NCBI GenBank assembly: GCA_003427395.1
Contig: BFEA01000003.1
Location: forward strand, 9,656,108-9,694,634
DNA from: Chara braunii
Taxonomy: Eukaryota; Streptophyta; Charophyceae; Charales; Characeae
Length of the DNA stretch: 38,527 nucleotides
Direction: 5' to 3'
Shown here: positions 1 through 9,752 of the stretch, piece after piece
Numbering within the stretch: position 1 is the first letter of the stretch
How the letters are laid out: every line of letters starts with the position of its first letter
Notes under the pieces: model-generated
The model's database searches: none
Seen by the model: only the letters and a program-made list of their open reading frames with translations
Told to the model about the DNA's origin: nothing
Program-made: the position numbers and the translations under genes

Positions 1-362
1 AGGCAGAGAGTGTTCATTCAAGGTTTGGCTATGGAAGATACTTACCTGAGTTGGAGGTGAACTGCAGAGGTGGCGCTGATGAGTAGTGACCACATCTATG
101 ACTTGGAGACGATCTGCAGGAGTAGCGCTGATGTATTGGAAGTCATATTGATGAGTTGACAAGGGATTTGCATTGCGGTGATGAGCGCTGGACTCAGGGA
201 ACTATGAAACTCTTTGTAATCATATTTTTGATAATATAAGCTGTGAAACTCGGTTTTCTTCTCATCTACCTTTGTCTATTGTGTGAGACTACTGATCATT
301 GTGTGCGAGTATGATGCATGACATATACACACTTGCGTGAGTTGGTCCCCAGGACCCATGCA
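1..362 (+). repeat. E1 5' LTR, 3' portion only
   Basis: Bases 1-251 match 7631-7881. The LTR is taken to end at the CA at 361-362, because a tRNA-type primer site starts five bases later. The start of the LTR lies outside the window. Inside it, two related blocks (about 62-81 and 113-132, both beginning CTGCAG and ending GCGCTGATG) form a diverged direct repeat with a period of about 51 bp. Confidence 0.88.
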
Positions 363-367
363 AAAAT

Positions 368-380
368 TGGTATCGGAGCA
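368..380 (+). other. E1 primer binding site (tRNA-iMet type)
   Basis: TGGTATCGGAGCA follows the LTR end with a five-base spacer. It resembles the TGGTATCAGAGC site complementary to the 3' end of initiator-methionine tRNA that is usual in plant LTR elements, with one difference. Confidence 0.8.
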
Positions 381-1317
381 GATGCTCGCTGTACTCATAG
401 CGCTGGCATAGGCAAGGCCGGCGAGAAGATGTGGTGATGGAGGATAAGTGAAGAGGGAGGAAGAGAAGAGGTGTTGGATGGTGGGGGAAGCAGGCCGAAG
501 AAGAAGAGGTGAGAGTTACTTACCTGGAGCGTGCGAAGCGTCGTGGAGCATCACCGGCGGTATCTTCAAGAAGAGAGAAGCACCTCCTTTCCCTGAACCT
601 GCATGTATGTGTGTGTCCCCTACCTTCTCTCTCTCTGACCCTCTGAAGGTGACTGCTGCTGATCTGGTCTGAAGTCGAAGTCTGGATCTGGATCGTCCTA
701 GAGTCTGGATGGTTCAAGTGCAATGTGTCAGGGCCTGGTCACGCTAGGTTAGGTGGTCCAGTGTTCTGCGAGTAGGAGTAAACTTCTCTCCTACCCCTCT
801 CGATAGGCAGGCTGGGTATCGTCATCAGGGACTAAGGATCGATGTGGGAAGTGGCTATCTGCCACGTCAGATTGCAAGTACCAAGCAGCCCGAGCACGAT
901 GATGAGTATCTACAGGGCCAGTTAAGCCCGAAAGAAAGAAAAACGGAACAAAGTATTTCTGCCTGGTTGGATAAGCGAACCATCTGCATCTGACCTTTTG
1001 CGCTGTACTCCATACCTGCATCAGACAACCAGCCAGTTAGTATTAAAAAAATATATATCAAGGGAAACAAGACATCAGAAACACATTGCCAAAGGTTTGA
1101 TCCAGGGAGCCAGACAACATATCAAAGAAAAGGAAAAAGAGTATACATATCCAAACAGTAAGCTTGTTTTAGTTTGATCTGTTGTTTATTCTACGCAGCG
1201 CCTTCTACAATCAAAAAAAAAAAAAAAAAAAAAAAAGTACAGTACTCCATTCACCGCGGATCAAGAACTGAGTCCGTAAGTGGGATAGTACTGTGGTGAT
1301 CCGGCGGAGGGTCCCCT
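381..1317 (+). other. E1 5' leader, untranslated
   Basis: This 0.94-kb stretch lies between the primer site and the first gag-like reading frame. I see only short reading frames with no recognisable domain. It holds a run of 24 A residues at 1213-1236. Such an A run could be slippage or the tail of a small retroposon, but no body or target duplication was identified. Confidence 0.6.
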
Positions 1318-2770
1318 GTGTCGGTTGTCATCATGGATGACTATCCCATCCAGGGCCTATTGGCCCTTTCTGTCCTGTTGGGGCCGCTGTTCCGGATAAT
1401 GTTCCCATTGGGGTTCGGACGGGTATGTACGTCCCGCATGTTGATGCGATCCGGAACAGTGAAGTCTGGCCCCACACCTGCGGAGCAAGCAGAGATTGAC
1501 CGCAGGCTGGCAGAAAAGAAAAAGGAAAGAGAAGCTAAGAAAAAACAAAAAGAAGAAGAAGCAAAAAAGAAGATGAAAGAGAAGATGGAGAGGGAACTAG
1601 AAGAGGAGTTGAAGAGCATTCAAGAAGAAGAAGAAGAGGAACAGGAAGAAGGAGAAGTTTTGGAAAGACGTCGTCGCCTGGACCTACCTGAGAGTAGCAA
1701 TACTGCAGCGGCCAGACTTCCAGTTGAACCACTGGATTGGGCTGGTCAGTACTATTACTCCAGCGAGCTGCTAAGGGGAAAAACTGCAGAAGGCGTTAGA
1801 AGCTCAAAAGGATAAACCCTCTGCGACCGAAGAACAACTTGCTCTCCTCAGAGAAACTGTCCTCAGCACAAGGCAGGACATGGCTTTAATGCGGCAGACC
1901 ATACAAAGAGTGGAAACGCATCGGGTTGAATTCGAAAATGTTTGGAACAACTTCCTAGAAATGTCAGCAAAGGACGTTGACCAGCATGTCCAAACTTACA
2001 TCAGGGCCTTGGATGAACATGTCACTAAGACTTTCACTCCCGAAGTCATAGAAAATATAGTAAAGGGCGCTGGAGGCGGAGGAGGAGATGGTGATGACGA
2101 TGGCGATGATGAGAAGAAGGGGAAAGGAAGGGGGGATCCAAAGGAGAAACCTCCACAGGAAACCGGGCAAGTTAGTAAGATAAAACTTCAACTGACGTGG
2201 ACCTATAATGGAAAGAAGGAGGAAAGTGTTCTGCATTGGGCGGCAGCAATCGAAACATATGTGTACGGACAGCGAATCCCATATTGGGACAGGGTACTAA
2301 TGGCAACTTCATGCATGGGAGGCGACGCCATGAGCTTCGCAATCTCGCTGCAAAAGGAGGCGGGATGCAGCTCGATGGTAGAATATTCACAACAAACACG
2401 GATTGAGGATTTCCTTAAAACGGTAAGGGAAAGATTCGAGGACAAGAATTTAGCAAAACGCACTGAGATGTTAATCCTCAGCCTTCCTGATAGGAAATGG
2501 AAAAGTACCTCTGCCTTAAAGGCAACTATGGACGAACTGTTACATTGCCCTGATCATGGATTGACGCCGGCCCAAATCTTAAACAGTTTTGCACGAGCAC
2601 TCCCGGATCCCCTGAGAACACAACTCTATCCCCGCACCAAAGAAGCTGGGATGACATATGAGAAGTTCGGCAAGATCGCAATAGATCACGCCGGCTTCCT
2701 CGCCGAAGCGAACTACTGCCATTACTGGAAGGATCTGCAAGCAGGTAAAAGATGGCACTTTCTCAGGGTC
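1318..2770 (+). pseudogene. E1 gag (N-terminal coiled coil plus capsid-like core), frameshifted
   Basis: Gag builds the virus-like particle that packages element RNA. The first segment (1318-1815) has a proline-bearing head, then a long K/E/R-rich stretch from about residue 55 to 115 that looks like a coiled coil. Near 1780, at a run of five A, the sense continues in another frame and stays open from about 1785 to past 2750. The second segment has an acidic/glycine linker (KGAGGGGGDGDDDGDDEKKG) and then a tryptophan-containing region (LHWAAAIETYVYGQ, later WDRVLMA and FEDKNLAKR) typical of the Retrotrans_gag core. The frame ends at 2806, while the sense moves to a third frame around 2755-2772. 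Two frame changes make this a pseudogene. Family is sure from context; exact start is not. Confidence 0.75.
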
Positions 2771-2771
2771 T

Positions 2772-3284
2772 ATGCCTGGGAAGGACAGTCTCCTTCTAAC
2801 CTTTGAGGAAGGAGGCGCCGAGACCATCTCCTGGGATCAGGTAGACTATGGTCTCGATGAACCCAACAGACCGGTAGCTCAGGAGGGGAGTTACGCGGCT
2901 GTTGCAGCCCGCGGGGGAGGGCGTCAAGGAAGAGGACGTGGTCGAGGAAGAGGTCGCGGCCGTGGTGGACGAGGATTCGGCACCCAGAGGGGTGGTGGTG
3001 AAGGAAGCCACTACGTGGGAGGAAGGGGAAATGGTCCCTCACAAGGTGGCCGTGGTTCTTATTCCACTTGGGGTAGAGGAAGAGGTATGTGGTACAATAA
3101 GTGGGACAAACCGTACCCACCACATCCAGGCCTCCCCGAAGGAGAGCCTTGGAAAGAATTGGGAATAACGGAAAAAGTTTGGCAAGAAAGGAAGAAAGCA
3201 GACCAATGCCTCAAGTGTGGGGACCCCGACCACATTGTCCCCTATTGCCCTAACTATAGGGGGGCAAAAGGGAACAACCAGTAG
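2772..3284 (+). pseudogene. E1 nucleocapsid part of gag: RGG-rich tract and CCHC zinc knuckle
   Basis: This reading frame (170 aa) continues gag in a shifted frame. Residues about 45-105 are a glycine/arginine tract with repeated GRGRGRG and GGRG units, an RNA-binding composition. At 3207-3248 there is one zinc knuckle, CLKCGDPDHIVPYC, spaced C-x2-C-x4-H-x4-C as in retroelement nucleocapsids. The frame ends with TAG at 3282-3284. The protease frame opens just after an in-frame TAG at 3257, so the two frames overlap for about 25 bases in the -1 relation. That arrangement could be a gag-pol frameshift site or a later mutation; no canonical slippery heptamer in the right phase is visible. Confidence 0.82.
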
Positions 3285-4198
3285 AGGTGCCAGTTGCCTC
3301 TACCGGAGCTTCGAATGTTGAAAAACCAGAATCCTCCCATTCGAAGGCTCCAATGGCAGAAACTGAAGAGGAAGACAGTCCCCATCTAGTGCACTGTCCA
3401 GAGGTGGCAAACGTATGCATCTCTCTAGATGGGTCCCTCGCTGGCGTGGGTGATGAGTTGGCCGCTCGTCACCAAGCTTGGACTGAAATGCGGAAAAAAA
3501 AAGGACAGCTAATAATTGCAGATCTTAAAATAAATCGCGTGAGAGTAGGAGGTATGATAGATATTGGGTCTACACGCAGTTATATTAGTAAGAAAGGTTT
3601 GCAGAAACTGCGTCTTGGGCTTAAGGTTAAGAAGTTCAATGAGCCCATTATAAGTAAGTTAGCTAACAACAGTGAAACCATCACGGATCGATACGTTGAG
3701 GGGGTTCAAGTATACTTTCGGCTAGAGGCAGAGGGGAAGGTGGAACGTGTTCTCCACTCTTTGCCCTTTGACGTCTTACTAGGAATGGATTGGGGTGAGG
3801 CTGCAAATGCGGATCTGAAGTTAAGAGAGCATGAATGTTGGCTCCCAAGTCCGCAAGGAGGTAAGAAGAAAATTTGTCTCTATCATGAGTCTGGGAAGGA
3901 AAGCAGCCTAGCTCACTGTTGCATGAGTGCCCCAGCGTTCGCTCGCCATGTAAAGAAACACAACTTGTATGACCAAGTCTTTGTTGCATATGTGCGCCTA
4001 GTAAAGGAAGGAGAAACTAAGGAAGAAGTCAGGTCTCAAGAGATCGAGAGGATCCTGAAAGAGTTCGCAGGTGTGGTTGAAGCTCCAAGTGGTGTGGTAG
4101 AAAGACCAATTCGACACCGCATTGATATCATTGTAGGGAGCGCGCCCCCAAAGGGGCCTATCTATCGTATATCGCCCCAGGAATTGGATGAACTGTGA
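3260..4198 (+). pseudogene. E1 protease region of pol, with D-I-G in place of D-S/T-G
   Basis: The retropepsin cleaves the Gag-Pol polyprotein. The active-site segment reads GGMIDIGSTRSYIS (catalytic Asp at 3560), followed about 60 residues later by LPFDVLLGMDWG, the usual flap-to-C-terminal ILGMDWL-like motif. The residue after the catalytic Asp is Ile, where retropepsins carry Ser or Thr; E3 has the same substitution. C-terminal to this is the protease-RT linker with PIRHRID and PPKGPIYRISPQELDEL. The frame is closed by TGA at 4196-4198, but the same frame carries on at once into the reverse transcriptase, so this is a single point stop (CGA to TGA would explain it). Confidence 0.85.
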
Positions 4199-5662
4199 AC
4201 CCAACTCGATGAGTTATTGAAAAATGGATGGATAAGACCTAGCTCCTCGCCCTATGGTGCGTCTGTGCTCTTTGTGCCTAAGAAGGATGGCGGCGTTCGC
4301 ATGTGTATAGACTATAGGCGATTAAATTATATAACAGTAAAGAATGTCGAACCATTACCGCGAATAGATGATTTGTTGGATCACGTGCAGGGTAGCAAAA
4401 TATTTTCAAATATTGATTTGAAATCCGGCTACCATCAGATTGAGGTTGAGCCGGAAGACCAACATAAGACTGCCTTNAGGACAAGGTATGGGCATTATGA
4501 ATTTATAGTTTTACCCTTTGGTCTCACGAAAGCCCCTGCCACTTTCCAAAGAACGATGAATGAACTCTTTCGTGAATGGCTTGACAAATTTGTTATTATC
4601 TATCTAGACGATATTTTGATTTTCAGCAAAGATGAAAAAGAGCATGCTGAGCACCTTCGACTTGTGCTAAATAAGCTAAGAGAAGCAAAACTCAAATTAA
4701 ACCCAAAGAACTGCAAATGGGCTAAGCGTCAGGTTCTATACCTAGGACATGTGATTGATGGAGATGGGGTCAAACCGGAAGATGCCAAAATAGTAGCAAT
4801 CAGAGATTGGTCGAACCCCCGCACCTTGACTGAGTTGCGGTCGTTCCTTGGGTTAGCCAACTATTATCGCAAGTTTGTAAGACACTTTACGATAATAGTT
4901 GCTCCCCTTCGCAAGTTGCTTAAAAAAGACGTAATTTGGAAGTGGGATTCAGACTACACGATGTCTTTCAAGCGTCTGAAGAAGTGTTTGATCAATTACC
5001 CAGTTTTGAAAGTGGTAGACCCTTCATTACCTTTCGTAGTCACGACCGACGCTAGTCAATATGGTATAGGTGTTGTACCCCAGGAAGACGATGGGCATGT
5101 ATACAGACCTGTGGAGTTTATGTCTTGCCGGTTGCCTAGTGAGAAAGTGGCCGCCTCGACATATGAAAGAGAGTTGTATGCTCTTCGTGAGGCTCTCAAT
5201 CATTGGCGACACTATCTTCAGGGAAGGCATTTTAAGGTATACTCCAACCATGAAACGCTTTGCTGGCTCAAAACGCAAGCTCGAATGACACCTAAGTTGA
5301 CAAGATGGGCTGCAGAGATTGATATGTTTGATTTTGAGCTAAAGCCAGTAAAGGGTAAATATAATGTTGTTGTTGATGCACTAAGTCGTAGATCAGACTT
5401 TTTCAGTGCTATTGTGACTTATTTAGATGTGGGTGCTGACCTACAAGAGAAGATTAGGAAGGCGTATTCCTCTGATTCTATCTATGGGACCATGATTAAG
5501 CAAGTACAAGAAAAACCAGCAGAGTTTCCTGACCATAAAGTTACTCAGGGTCTATTGTTCGAACGAACTTATGTGAATGATAGGTTGTGTATACCCAGTA
5601 ATGAAGAGATCAAAAGTATGATCTTGGGAGAATGTCATGATACAGAAGGCCATTTTGGGTGA
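4199..5662 (+). pseudogene. E1 reverse transcriptase and RNase H region of pol
   Basis: RT copies element RNA to DNA and RNase H removes the RNA. RT motifs in order: [54 protein letters not shown], and catalytic YLDD at 4601-4612, then LYLGHVI and the thumb motif FLGLANYYRKFV. RNase H follows with TTDASQYGIG (first Asp present) and YERELYALREAL (Glu present). The next catalytic position reads YSNHETL, where SDHETL is expected, so one catalytic Asp is now Asn. The linker ends in VVVDALSRR. One base is N (4477). The frame closes with TGA at 5660-5662 inside the integrase zinc domain. RT itself looks intact; the element does not. Confidence 0.93.
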
Positions 5663-6805
5663 AAGAAGACCTATGGAACTTTGTTGCGTTCCTACACCTG
5701 GCCTCGAATGAAGGCAGACTGTATCGCGTATGTGCAAGGTTGTCAAGTATGTCAACGAAACAAAAGCACCATGCAATCACCCCTTGGGCTACTTAAACCA
5801 TTGCCTATCCCTACAGGCACTGGAGACTCTGTCTCTATAGATTTCATGGATACTAAGGTGAAAAGCAGAAATGGGAAGACGCAAGTAATGGTCATAGTGG
5901 ATAGATTCACTAAGTATGCTGTTTTCGTAGCTTTGCCTTCAGAAGCAAAGACTGATTTGGTAATTCGAGAGTTCTTTAACCATTGGGTAAAAGACTTTGG
6001 GCATCCCTTAACTATTGTAAGTGATAGAGATACCAGGTTCACAAGTGAACAATGGCAACAACTGATGAATGTATATGGCTCTAAGTTGACTATGTCATCA
6101 GGTAGACATCCTGAGACTAATGGCCAGATTGAGCAGATGAACAAGATATTGCAACAGACTTTACGCATGTACATTCGTCCCGATCAAATTAACTGGGATG
6201 AACATCTGCCTAAAGTTGCTAGTGCCTACAATAACTCTGTACACCTATCTACGTGTAAGACTCCTATGGAGCTGCATCTGGGATGGCGTCCACGCAGACC
6301 CATTGATCGATTGAACCCGGATCAAGTACATAAGCTTCCTATAGGGACTAGTGAATTTGCAGTCCAGTATCAAGAGACATTGAGAAAGTAAAGGAAAATA
6401 TACTCAAAGCACAACATCAGATGATTGAACAGGCAAGTTTTAGATGTGATTGGAGATGTGGATGGCCCTTCGTATGTCATTGAGATTCCTCTACATCTAC
6501 GTACATATCCAGTGTTCCATGCGTCCAAGCTCTTACCTTGTGTAACAAATGAGCTCTTTCCAAGTCGCCGATCAACGATACCTCCAAGTATGGATGGGAA
6601 GTATGACGTGGATAAAATTGTTGCAGAAAGTACTTACCACATTGGACGTAGAGGCAGACCACAACGACAATATAAGGGGAGGTTTGCATACCAGGACCCT
6701 AGTGAAGATCGCCGGTTCACACGAGAAGAGTTATTAGACTCTGCACCTGATATTGTGTCTGCATATGAAAGCGCAAAAAGAGGGATTCATATCCTTAATA
6801 CGTAA
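5597..6805 (+). pseudogene. E1 integrase with chromodomain-like C-terminus, internally deleted
   Basis: Integrase inserts the cDNA. The HHCC zinc domain begins before the TGA at 5660 (LGECHDTEGHFG) and ends with CQVCQRNK. The DDE core shows SIDFMD, VSDRDTRF and HPETNGQIEQMNK, so all three catalytic residues are present. The core frame stops with TAA at 6389. Around 6420-6440 the text jumps from the helix ending near MIEQA to VLDVIGDVDGPSYVIEIP. Compared with E3, about 40 residues containing the VGDRVWV and GPW segments are missing. The end (about 6600-6760, DVDKIVAES to FTREELLDSAPDIVSAYE) resembles a chromodomain of the kind that directs chromoviruses to chromatin. Stop TAA is at 6803. Confidence 0.88.
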
Positions 6806-7630
6806 ATGATTCTCAGAGGACTTCGAAACTAGGCCGGCGAGAGTAAAAGGGCCTTTACCCGATGCAGGCCTCAGGCCTTGTAAAAGTAAAGCAGCGTGAA
6901 AGGGTATCTCGCCAGGGCTCAGAAACGTGAAAGTAGGTCAAAGGTCAAGTTCTCTATCAACGGGCACATCCAAATCTAAAGCAAAGGGCATTGTCAAAAG
7001 ACTTACCTGTTCACCGGGAGATGTGCACGTCATGTCTGTTCGGAATAGGGTGTGTCTGTGCGTGCAGTCAGTGCACCTGTTTGTGCAAAGAGGAGTGTCT
7101 GTTCAGGCAGTGAGTGTGTCTGTTCGTCTAAAGATGTGCCTGTCTGAAAGTGAGTCAATAGATAAAGTCCCAGTTCTGGTCTAAGTCAAGGGGACAGTCC
7201 AGATCCAGACTTTCAAGTCCAAATCTAGGCCGAAAGGCCTCAGCAGCAGTGAACTTCATTGGGACTGTACTGGGACACATACAATGCAGGGTCTGGGACG
7301 AGGAAAAGGCTGAACTGAGCCAGTGCAGACCCAGCGAGGAGAGGCCAGCACTATAAAGGCAGCAGCCAGCCTCATTTCTCGCCAGATCTCCACTGGCCAT
7401 TTCTGTGCGGAAGTGCTGGTGCACTTGTGCGCTAAGTCAGGAGGAGCAACGTTGGAGGACGAAGATGAGCTGAGTGAGGGAAGAAGCCTGTGCGCTGGAA
7501 GTGATGCAGCCATAGATGCCCAGCGAGTTAGTACTAGTATTAGAGGGTTAGTAGTAGATAGCTATGAGTAGTATTCAGAGTAGATCCTCGTGAGTGAAGA
7601 GTGTGTATGCATCGTAGGAGGAAGGGACTG
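6806..7630 (+). other. E1 3' untranslated region and undetermined start of 3' LTR
   Basis: No gene is seen here. Because the 5' LTR is cut off by the window, the left boundary of the 3' LTR cannot be read by comparison. Purine-rich candidates for the polypurine tract lie near 6835-6910 (for example GCGAGAGTAAAAGGG). At 7028-7135 there are several imperfect GTGTCTGTTCG-like units. At 6837-6885 the motif GGCCT/AGGCC recurs, as it does in the E2 LTR. Confidence 0.5.
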
Positions 7631-7881
7631 AGGCAGAGAGTGTTCATTCAAGGTTTGGCTATGGAAGATACTTACCTGAGTTGGAGGTGAACTGCAGAGG
7701 TGGCGCTGATGAGTAGTGACCACATTGATGACTTGGAGACGATCTGCAGGAGTAGCGCTGATGTATTGGAAGTCATATTGATGANTTGACAAGGGATTTG
7801 CATTGTGCTGATGAGCGCTGGACTCAGGGAACTATGAAACTCTTTGTAATCATATTTTTGATAATATAAGTTGTGAAACTC
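7631..7881 (+). repeat. E1 3' LTR, alignable part, truncated
   Basis: Matches 1-251 at constant offset 7630 with five substitutions and one N (7785). Similarity ends exactly at 7881, whereas the left LTR continues for about 111 more bases to its CA end. LINE sequence begins at the break. The missing segment is not found at the far LINE end either. Confidence 0.9.
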
Positions 7882-7991
7882 TGCACCACTAAGCTGAATT
7901 TATGTCTGCTTGACTGTTTTGTGATTGTGCCACCGTGGTTCTGTCTCTCCCTTGCTGTTCCTCCCTCCTTTTCCATAACAATCACGGGGGA

Positions 7992-9752
7992 TCACCTTGT
8001 ACTGTGCCAAGTTTGCCCGTTCCAAGCCTGTCCTTGATGAAGTTGTCTATGATTATTTGCTTTTTTGTGGGATCGTCCTTGATATTCTTGTTTGCTCGGC
8101 GCCAATCTGCCTGGTATTCCGTGTGTATAAGTTGAAGAATATGCTCCCAGCCCTCTAGGGTCGATGTGTTTTGGCGTGCTATCGTTTGTTTGCATTGAGT
8201 CTTCCATATGATCCACAGTGTAAAAGGATGAAGTCTTCTGAAGAGGGTTGAATGCCGAACCCGTCAGAAGTGTCTGTAGGTTGTCCGGTAGCGATACGCC
8301 AACCAGCTCCAACCAATACACCCGCATTCTGTTCCAAATTCTTTGTGCATTAGAACAGTTTATCAGGCAGTGTAGCACGTCCTAAAAGGATCCATCATCG
8401 CGGGCTGCACAGCCATCGTCGAAATCTCTTCTTCCAGTTCCCGACCTTCTCCTACTGAGCCATGTGTTGTTCGGCAAGGCCTGATAGTATATAAGCCATT
8501 GCATGCTTCTTATATGAGTATTTCTGATGGCGAGGAGGATCTGCCAGTCAAGCTTCTCCGTGTTGGCAAGGCACCCTGGAACATGTTTCTCCCAGCGCTG
8601 GGATAAGATGAGCTCTATGTTCACCGGATTACGTCTAAGTTTATAGCCGAGACTAGTTGAGTAGTCTAGGATATTGGTATGCTTTTGCGCCCCCGTTGGC
8701 ATTGCTCTTGTTTTCCATGCCCACTCTGCCGGGTCAAACTCCAAATCTTGTAAGGTTGTTCCCGGATGATAAGTTATGTAGTCTTCGTCCTCCACCACTC
8801 TGATTTTCCTGAGGAAGGATGATTTGGTTGTGACTCGGGCACGTACTGTTTTAGAGACCCTGCTGATGTTGTTTCCTGGCTGTTCTATGTCGTGGATGGT
8901 CCATAGTCCCCAGTCCCCTACCGGGCCTGTTGACCTTACGTATGACAATACTTTTGTGGGTGTGTTTTGTGACTTCCACGTAGCCCACTCCCCTGAAGTC
9001 CAGGCGGGGGGCGCTTGTAAGAGTGCCACCCAGTCATGTGGTATAGATTGTAACATCGCTTGCCGGTTGTCCTCCAAGTTGTGGCATCCTTTGAGAGTTG
9101 TTCTGAGCTTTGTTGTTGTCTTCCGACGATTGCATCGCTGGTTCCAGATGTGTTGAAGTTGCCAGACTCCCTTCTCTAGCCATGTGATCCAACGGGTATC
9201 CTGTGTCATCAGAGTTCATGGTTTATCGGAGAAGTCTTTCAGCCATTGGTTGCAGAAGAGGGGATGGCGCAATACTTCCTCTCTGTTTGTTGGACTTCGA
9301 ACCTTGGCCGGGAAGATCTCTCGCCAGATCCTGATGAGATACATCCAGTACTCCAAGCAGGTCGGCGGCTGCACCTGTTGTTGCTGGTTAGTCCGTTGAA
9401 TGTTGTTGCGAGTTGCCCAAGACTTCGACATTACCCAAAACGGCCCTTGCATGTTGGACGGGGAGGTGGCTTTAGGCAGCTGTCTGATCCTGTTCAAGGC
9501 CAGCGAGGTCCAGGGGAGTCGTCGTTGTAGTAGTAACTTCACGATCCACTTCGTTTGAAGGGCCTTGGTTTGAGTAGCTGAATCAAGGACTGCCATTCCA
9601 CCTTTACCCTTAGGTTGGATGATGTGTGACCAAGCCACCTTTGGTATGAAGCGCTGAGTTGCGGGATTCCCGGTCCATAAGTAAGCAGTCACTCGCCGTT
9701 TGAGGGCTATGACCATGTTACCTTCTGGTGTCCAGATAGTGGTGCATACCAT
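7992..9752 (-). pseudogene. LINE ORF2, C-terminal thumb/zinc-binding (zf-RVT-like) region
   Basis: Three consecutive frames continue ORF2: 9752-9216 (YLWTGNP, VAWSHIIQPKGKGGMAVLD, typical of the region after LINE RT), 9209-8382, and 8378-7992. The last two are separated by an in-frame TAG at 8379-8381. The stretch around 8420-8340 reads CAARDDG, then HCLINCSNAQRIW, which matches the Cys/His pattern of the plant RT zinc-binding domain. The final part (after about residue 30 of the last frame) shows no domain. The element is recognisable to about 8000; 7882-7991 holds no reading frame and no poly(A) signal that I can see. Confidence 0.78.

Larger units (their letters stand above)
1..7881 (+). 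mobile_element. Ty3/gypsy LTR retrotransposon E1 (chromovirus-like), decayed
   Basis: Order on the plus strand is LTR end, PBS, gag, CCHC nucleocapsid, protease, reverse transcriptase, RNase H, integrase, chromodomain-like tail and LTR, which is the Ty3/gypsy order. The first 251 bases recur at 7631-7881 with five substitutions and one N (about 98% identity), so they are the two LTRs. The left LTR is cut by the window edge and the right one stops about 111 bases before the LTR end seen in the left copy. The element is non-autonomous now: gag has frameshifts, pol has in-frame TGA codons at 4196 and 5660, and the integrase C-terminus has an internal deletion. Confidence 0.93.

Noticed and set aside
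1213-1236. A24 run as the tail of a retroposon in the E1 leader
   Set aside because: No element body or flanking duplication could be identified.
2770-3123. Minus-strand open frames opposite the RGG tract
   Set aside because: Shadows of the GC-rich nucleocapsid coding strand.
3255-3285. Programmed -1 frameshift slippery heptamer in E1
   Set aside because: AAAAGGG and GGGGGGC occur, but neither is an X-XXY-YYZ heptamer in the zero frame; frameshifting remains possible but unproven.
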